Shown: positions 62,410-64,000 of the stretch, piece by piece | Layout of the letters: each line of letters opens with the position of its first letter | Position numbering within the stretch: the first letter of the stretch is position 1 | Source: Flavobacterium sp. | GTDB taxonomy: Bacteria > Bacteroidota > Bacteroidia > Flavobacteriales > Flavobacteriaceae | Direction of reading: 5' to 3' | Length of the DNA: 64,000 bases | NCBI GenBank assembly: GCA_016787805.1 | Contig: JAEUTY010000006.1 | Span: forward strand, 19,791-83,790 | The notes under the pieces: model-generated | Told to the model about the DNA's origin: nothing | Database searches by the model: none | What the model saw: only the letters and a program-made list of their open reading frames with translations | Position numbers and translations under genes: made by a program

Positions 62410-63666
62410 TTAATTTTTTATAACTTTCTCCACTTTCACACCATTTTCAGTAATCACTTTTACAAAATAAACGTCAGTTTTTTGCGCACTCAAATCCATT
62501 GTAGTGGTTTCATTTGTATTGATTTTCAACAATCGACCCAAAACATCATAAAGCTCTAGACGAAGTATTTTTTCAGTACATTCTACAAACAATTTGTCTC
62601 CCACCGGATTGGGATATAGCCTCAAGGTAAGTTCTTCAAAACCAACTGTATGTGCATCCAAAATCGAGGTGTTGATGGTTTGTTGAGATACTGAAGTTGT
62701 ATCACATTTTGTAGCGGTCAATGTTACGAAATATTCTCCTGCGGAAGTATACGAATGAACAGGATTAGCTTCTGTAGAAGTAGTAGTATCACCAAAATTC
62801 CATAAGAAGCTCGTAGCATTAGTTGAACTGTTATAAAATTGAACCGTAGTCGTAGTTGAATTGGAGTAACTAAAATTTGAATTTGGATCGTAATTTCCAA
62901 TTTGCCAATCAGTTAAATGATCAAAAACAACTGCTTTGACAGCTGCTTTTATAGTGTTGGCATCGGTTTCAGTTAAAGATGAATTGAAAGAAATCAATGT
63001 CGGATCTTTTCTGAAAAGTGTGGTGTAAAAGGTACAAGCAGCAGCATACGAACCTAATAAAGACGGATGACTGCCATCGGAAACGTACAAATTTAATTCT
63101 GGCGAATGGGTTCTTAAATACCGCCAAACGGCTCCAACAGGAGAAACAATAGCTTGATTATTGATGGTCATTGTCATATAGCGCTCACGTAATAAATCGT
63201 CCATGCCTTCATAAGTACAAACCGAAGGAAATACGGCGCAATTCTGACTGTCGCCATTTTGTCTTCCCCAAGTCATAAAGAAAACAGTTTCCGCACAAGG
63301 ATTTTGAGAAATAATTAGATTGTTAAGGCTAGTTGCATACGGAAATACTTGCGTGTTCACTTGGTTGATGGGAAACGAAGGCAACTGACTTTGTTCTTGC
63401 AACACAACAAAATCCCAGTTTCCTTGCGCTATTTTACTCAATGAAGTACTATTGGAATTATGGTCTTGTAAACGATAACCGCCAGGTGTATTGCTGTCAA
63501 AAAGCAAAACATCATTGGTTGATTGCGCAGCATTGGCAATCAATTGCGGTAGATCATTTGAATAGGTGTAACTATTTCCTAAAAATAATACTTTTTTAGT
63601 TATTGTTTGCCCAACACATAACAAGCTTAAAAAAGAAAAGAGTACTAATAATATAAATTTCTTCAT
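62410..63666 (-). CDS. T9SS-exported SGNH-hydrolase-like protein with PKD domain
   Basis: This 418-aa protein has a signal peptide (ending LLCVGQ), an SGNH/DUF4886-like hydrolase domain (about residues 25-240) with GNSYTYSNDLP holding the Ser and VSDGSHPSLLGSYAAA holding the Asp and His, a PKD domain (about 265-325, FLWNFGDTTTSTEANPVHSY) and a type A T9SS sorting domain (LRLYPNPVGDKLFVE ... VYFVKVITENGVKVEKVIKN). It would be a secreted or surface esterase. It is 22 bases after the next T9SS gene on the same strand. Confidence 0.88.
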   Translation of the reverse strand: MKKFILLVLFSFLSLLCVGQTITKKVLFLGNSYTYSNDLPQLIANAAQSTNDVLLFDSNTPGGYRLQDHNSNSTSLSKIAQGNWDFVVLQEQSQLPSFPINQVNTQVFPYATSLNNLIISQNPCAETVFFMTWGRQNGDSQNCAVFPSVCTYEGMDDLLRERYMTMTINNQAIVSPVGAVWRYLRTHSPELNLYVSDGSHPSLLGSYAAACTFYTTLFRKDPTLISFNSSLTETDANTIKAAVKAVVFDHLTDWQIGNYDPNSNFSYSNSTTTTVQFYNSSTNATSFLWNFGDTTTSTEANPVHSYTSAGEYFVTLTATKCDTTSVSQQTINTSILDAHTVGFEELTLRLYPNPVGDKLFVECTEKILRLELYDVLGRLLKINTNETTTMDLSAQKTDVYFVKVITENGVKVEKVIKN

Positions 63667-63688
63667 TTTTCAGAAATAACAAAAAGGG

Positions 63689-64000
63689 TTATTCTTTCAT
63701 TATTTTCTCGACTTTCACAGCATTTTCAGTAATTACTTTTACAAAATACACACCTGAATTTTGCATGCTCATATCCAAAGTTGCAGAAGAATTGTTGTTT
63801 AATTGCGTTGCAATCAATCGTCCTTGAACATCAAAAACCTGAACTGATGTGATTGTGTCGTTGGATGTTATAGTCAAATTGCTTTTCACAGGATTTGGTG
63901 AAAAAGAAACTGAAGTGTTTTCAAATTCATTGTTTCCTAAAGCCGCAACGGTTGTGGTGGCGGTGTTGGTTACAATCGGGAAGTTATAATCAAAATAAAT
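63689..64000 (-). CDS. T9SS type A sorting-domain protein, C-terminal fragment (partial)
   Basis: The frame is open from the window end to a stop at 63689-63691 and encodes 103 residues, ending in a T9SS type A sorting domain (SFSPNPVKSNLTI, VFDVQGRLIATQL, GVYFVKVITENAVKVEKIM). The last part is very like the end of the SGNH protein downstream. The start and the functional domains lie beyond the window. The GTG at 63889 is the Val of the NPV motif, not a start. Confidence 0.85.
   Translation of the reverse strand: MYFDYNFPIVTNTATTTVAALGNNEFENTSVSFSPNPVKSNLTITSNDTITSVQVFDVQGRLIATQLNNNSSATLDMSMQNSGVYFVKVITENAVKVEKIMKE

Noticed and set aside
1-64000. tRNA, rRNA, integrase, transposase or prophage genes
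   Set aside because: No such sequences were recognised on either strand; the only mobile-type gene is the GIY-YIG pseudogene.

Overview
The window looks like chromosomal DNA from a flavobacterium (Bacteroidota, Flavobacteriaceae). The evidence is low GC and AT-rich intergenic DNA, a gliding-motility ABC ATPase (GldA type), type IX secretion (T9SS) C-terminal sorting domains on two or three proteins, a GLPGLI-family protein next to a TonB-type outer-membrane receptor, a methionine synthase split in two, and promoter-like boxes of the Bacteroidota form TTG-N(about 20)-TAnnTTTG. No phage, plasmid, CRISPR, tRNA or rRNA genes were seen.

Layout. 1-2.7 kb: two POT-family peptide transporters (the first cut by the window edge) and a periplasmic thioredoxin-like protein. 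2.7-6.9 kb (minus): surE, a 90-aa membrane protein, lpxB and comEC. 7.1-17.5 kb (plus): a tail-specific protease, then a tight operon of GH20 hexosaminidase, glycosylasparaginase, cutC and GH2 beta-mannosidase, an enzyme set that fits dismantling of the N-glycan core, then an unrecognised secreted or anchored protein. 17.9-23.4 kb (minus): a 1285-aa T9SS-exported protein with a PA domain, a deoxynucleoside kinase and a secreted protein of unknown role. 23.5-29.7 kb (plus): GLPGLI protein, TonB-type receptor, and a secreted thioredoxin-fold protein. 29.7-36.7 kb: the methionine cycle, with metK on minus and a SAM-I-like riboswitch followed by metH (N), metH (C) and metF on plus. 36.9-39.9 kb: a PagL-like protein, a head-GIN lipoprotein and gldA (minus). 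40.0-44.3 kb: a phenylalanine/tyrosine operon (prephenate dehydratase, aminotransferase, prephenate dehydrogenase, DAHP synthase-chorismate mutase). 44.4-54.8 kb: rsgA, dtd, three tandem DUF3857 proteins, mazG-like, aroA (EPSP synthase), queA. 55.0-61.8 kb: kynureninase, an arginase-fold protein, a penicillin acylase, a decayed GIY-YIG element, and kynurenine 3-monooxygenase. 62.0-64 kb (minus): a cupin, a T9SS-exported SGNH/PKD protein and the C-terminus of another T9SS protein.

Three things stand out. (1) The aromatic operon is preceded by an unannotated 30-codon leader ORF containing YYNYFFYFFF, followed by a perfect intrinsic terminator and a mutually exclusive antiterminator. This looks like ribosome-mediated attenuation sensing both Phe and Tyr. 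(2) A 389-bp unit holds a GIY-YIG nuclease gene with two in-frame stops between inverted copies of a small hairpin repeat (core GTCAT..GAG....AAG). Solitary and paired copies of the same hairpin, with covarying stems, occur elsewhere, including in frame inside metH and aroA. This suggests a GIY-YIG-linked family of mobile hairpin elements. (3) A second family of structured repeats, 110-150 bp with ends AGAAGC...GGGCTAGG, occurs six times. Four copies start at or shortly after a stop codon, which suggests a 3'-end or terminator role.

All calls are by reading the sequence; no database search or folding program was run.
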